From an uncultured Treponema sp. (GTDB taxonomy: Bacteria > Spirochaetota > Spirochaetia > Treponematales > Treponemataceae): a stretch of DNA of 7,531 bases. Each line of letters opens with the position of its first letter. Position 1 is the stretch's first letter. The notes under the pieces were generated by a model, which saw only the letters and a list, made by a program, of their open reading frames with translations, made no database searches and was not told the origin of the DNA. A program made the position numbers and the translations under genes. Below are positions 6,191 through 7,531 of the stretch, piece by piece. The stretch spans positions 1-7,531 of the forward strand of contig CAMNGY010000061.1 of assembly GCA_946538795.1 (NCBI GenBank). The letters run 5' to 3'.

Positions 6191-7531
6191 AGTGTCCTCC
6201 TTTTCCTTCCTTGCAGAGTGCGATGAGAGACTTCATTTCTGGTATTACGGACAGTGTTTCCCCGTCACCGACAGTAACAAGAAGTTGTCTTGCCCTGGTG
6301 AAGGACACACAAAGCCTGTTCTTGTCGTTTGAGTGTCCTATTTTCCTGTGAATGTCCTCTGGGGGATAATTATTCGCCCTTACGCAGGACAAAAACACGA
6401 TGTCAAACTCCTTCCCCTGAAAAGCATCCACAGTGCCAATTTCAACTCTTTCCCGTTCACCGTCAGTCAGATATTTCGATGCAGATTCAAAAAAAAGATT
6501 CGCTTGTCTCTTATAGAATGTGATGATTCCTACAGATTTCGAAATGTCTTTTTTGAGGACTTTTGAAACTTCTTGAAGTATTAGCTCCACTTCTGACGGA
6601 CGAGATTTGCTTAGACCGCTTGTTTCTGCCCCGAATTTTTCTCGCCTCAAATCGAGGAACACGAGAGGCTTATCGGAATACATACCAAGATTCGCCTTCT
6701 TTTTTGTAATATCCACGAAAGAAGAATCAAGCCCGGGATTCCCGTTCTTGTCTTCATAGAAACACTTGCTTGCAAAGTCGCCGATAATGGGATTCATTCG
6801 GTACTGCTTGGTCAGACGTACAGTTCTTTTTTTCGCTCCTAAACTCTCAAAAAGCTTGAAGATCCGTTCAAACATGCTTTCCTGCAGGATTCCCAGCTGA
6901 TCCTCCTTGCCTGTCTTCCTGTACTCATTTACGACCTCCGGTGAGAGCATATGAGGCAACTGCTTGTGATCTCCGACAAGGATTACTTTTTTTCCCATTG
7001 ACATGGGAATCATCAAATCAAGAGGATTCGCGCGGGCAGCTTCATCAATAATGACCAAATCATATCTTTTTTCAGTTGCACCCCTGCGGATGTCCAGAGA
7101 CTGCTGGCAGGTCGCGGCATTGATACTGGAATAATTCTTTATTATCCGTTTTACTTCCACATCATCCTGAATCATATCCATATACTGATTGAGAATAATT
7201 GTCTCGGCATACAAAGAATCATCCTTGTTTTCAATCTGACGTTTCCGAAGCTCTCCGTTGATGGTATGCAAGATGATTTCCAATTGTTTTGGTATATCGT
7301 TCTTCTCAGGAAATCTTGGGATGCTTTCCTCAACGTATTTTTCCTTCAATTCGTTGACGAGCTTGACATATTTTTCAAAGCTTTCCTGATTCTTACCTTC
7401 TGTCTGAATGACATCGGCGATAACCGTAACATCCGTATCTGGGAACAAGCCCTCGTCCTCTATCGAAATTTTGAGCTTCTTTGCTTGCCTGATACCGTCA
7501 TCGCTAAAGGCTTCCAAATCTGTCCTTTGCG
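6168..7531 (-). CDS. UPF1-like superfamily 1 helicase, 5'-truncated by the window edge
   Basis: C-terminal part of an SF1B helicase of the UPF1/DNA2/SMUBP type, an ATP-driven translocase on RNA or DNA. The frame stays open to base 7531. The TTG codon at 7517 reads as an internal Leu, so the true start and the Walker A motif lie outside the window. Visible motifs in order are: an AATCQQS stretch like motif Ic; VIIDEAARA (motif II, DEAA at 7046-7035); LVGDHKQLP (motif III, 6974-6954); LTKQYRM (motif IV, near 6815-6795); a GIITFYKRQ segment; GTVDAFQGKEFD (motif V, 6437-6402); and NRLCVSFTRAR (motif VI, 6320-6288). All catalytic motifs in view look intact. The QYRM and VDAFQGKE spellings favour the UPF1-like branch over UvrD/Rep. 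About 120 residues before motif II are charged and helical and carry no recognised domain. The stop codon lies 23 bases inside the next gene, so the two are coupled. In this context it is probably the helicase of a CoCoNuT-type defence system. The family call is firm; the substrate is inferred. Confidence 0.93.
   Translation of the reverse strand, partial: QRTDLEAFSDDGIRQAKKLKISIEDEGLFPDTDVTVIADVIQTEGKNQESFEKYVKLVNELKEKYVEESIPRFPEKNDIPKQLEIILHTINGELRKRQIENKDDSLYAETIILNQYMDMIQDDVEVKRIIKNYSSINAATCQQSLDIRRGATEKRYDLVIIDEAARANPLDLMIPMSMGKKVILVGDHKQLPHMLSPEVVNEYRKTGKEDQLGILQESMFERIFKLFESLGAKKRTVRLTKQYRMNPIIGDFASKCFYEDKNGNPGLDSSFVDITKKKANLGMYSDKPLVFLDLRREKFGAETSGLSKSRPSEVELILQEVSKVLKKDISKSVGIITFYKRQANLFFESASKYLTDGERERVEIGTVDAFQGKEFDIVFLSCVRANNYPPEDIHRKIGHSNDKNRLCVSFTRARQLLVTVGDGETLSVIPEMKSLIALCKEGKGGHYECITKN
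6196..6200 (-). promoter_or_regulatory. Shine-Dalgarno of the HEPN gene, inside the helicase gene
   Basis: GGAGG (in context AAAAGGAGGACACT) lies five bases before the ATG at 6190. It sits within the last codons of the helicase gene, which also encode its Lys-Gly-Gly-His stretch. It fixes the start of the 543-residue protein and the 23-base overlap, an arrangement that favours translational coupling. Confidence 0.8.

Noticed and set aside
7515..7517. TTG as the start codon of the helicase
   Set aside because: The frame is open beyond it to the window edge, and the Walker A motif needed by the family is missing from the window, so the gene must begin further upstream.
1..7531. CRISPR array, insertion sequence ends, tRNA or attachment sites
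   Set aside because: No regularly spaced repeats, transposase-like frame, inverted terminal repeats or tRNA-like segment could be seen on reading both strands.

Overview
The window is a compact, single-direction bacterial operon. All convincing genes are on the minus strand, so it reads from base 7531 down to base 1. Base composition is moderately AT-rich, and the genes have clear Shine-Dalgarno sites and tight or overlapping junctions. There is no rRNA, tRNA, mobile-element or core-metabolic marker, so the host cannot be named beyond 'a bacterium'; the gene content is that of an accessory or defence island.

In transcription order the layout is: (1) 7531-6168, the C-terminal part of an SF1 helicase of the UPF1/DNA2 type, cut by the window edge, so its N-terminus and Walker A are outside; (2) 6190-4559, a 543-residue protein with a predicted N-terminal winged helix, an acidic linker and a C-terminal HEPN domain with an R-x5-H motif, a candidate RNase; (3) 4541-2064, an 825-residue McrB-like AAA+ NTPase with about 340 residues of N-terminal coiled coil; (4) 2063-180, a 627-residue McrC-like/DUF2357-type protein with a possible PD-ExK site and eight C-terminal cysteines in zinc-ribbon arrangement; (5) 78-1, the first 26 codons of a further gene, after a 101-base gap that holds a strong-looking extended -10 promoter.

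Genes 1-4 are joined by a 23-base overlap, a 17-base gap and a zero-base junction, so they are almost certainly co-transcribed and probably translationally coupled. A UPF1-like helicase, a HEPN protein, a coiled-coil McrB and an McrC-like partner together closely match the coiled-coil McrBC-derived systems described as CoCoNuTs (coiled-coil nuclease tandems), proposed to be type IV-restriction relatives that target RNA. My working model is that the coiled-coil McrB assembles into an NTP-driven ring with the McrC-like subunit, the helicase remodels or loads on a nucleic acid, and the HEPN protein and/or the McrC-like subunit cleaves it. The family assignments rest on motifs read by eye. The joint function is inference. 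Details that may be specific to this example are an enlarged loop in the McrB AAA core, an unusual McrC-like protein whose nuclease site may be altered, and a predicted leaderless gene directly downstream.
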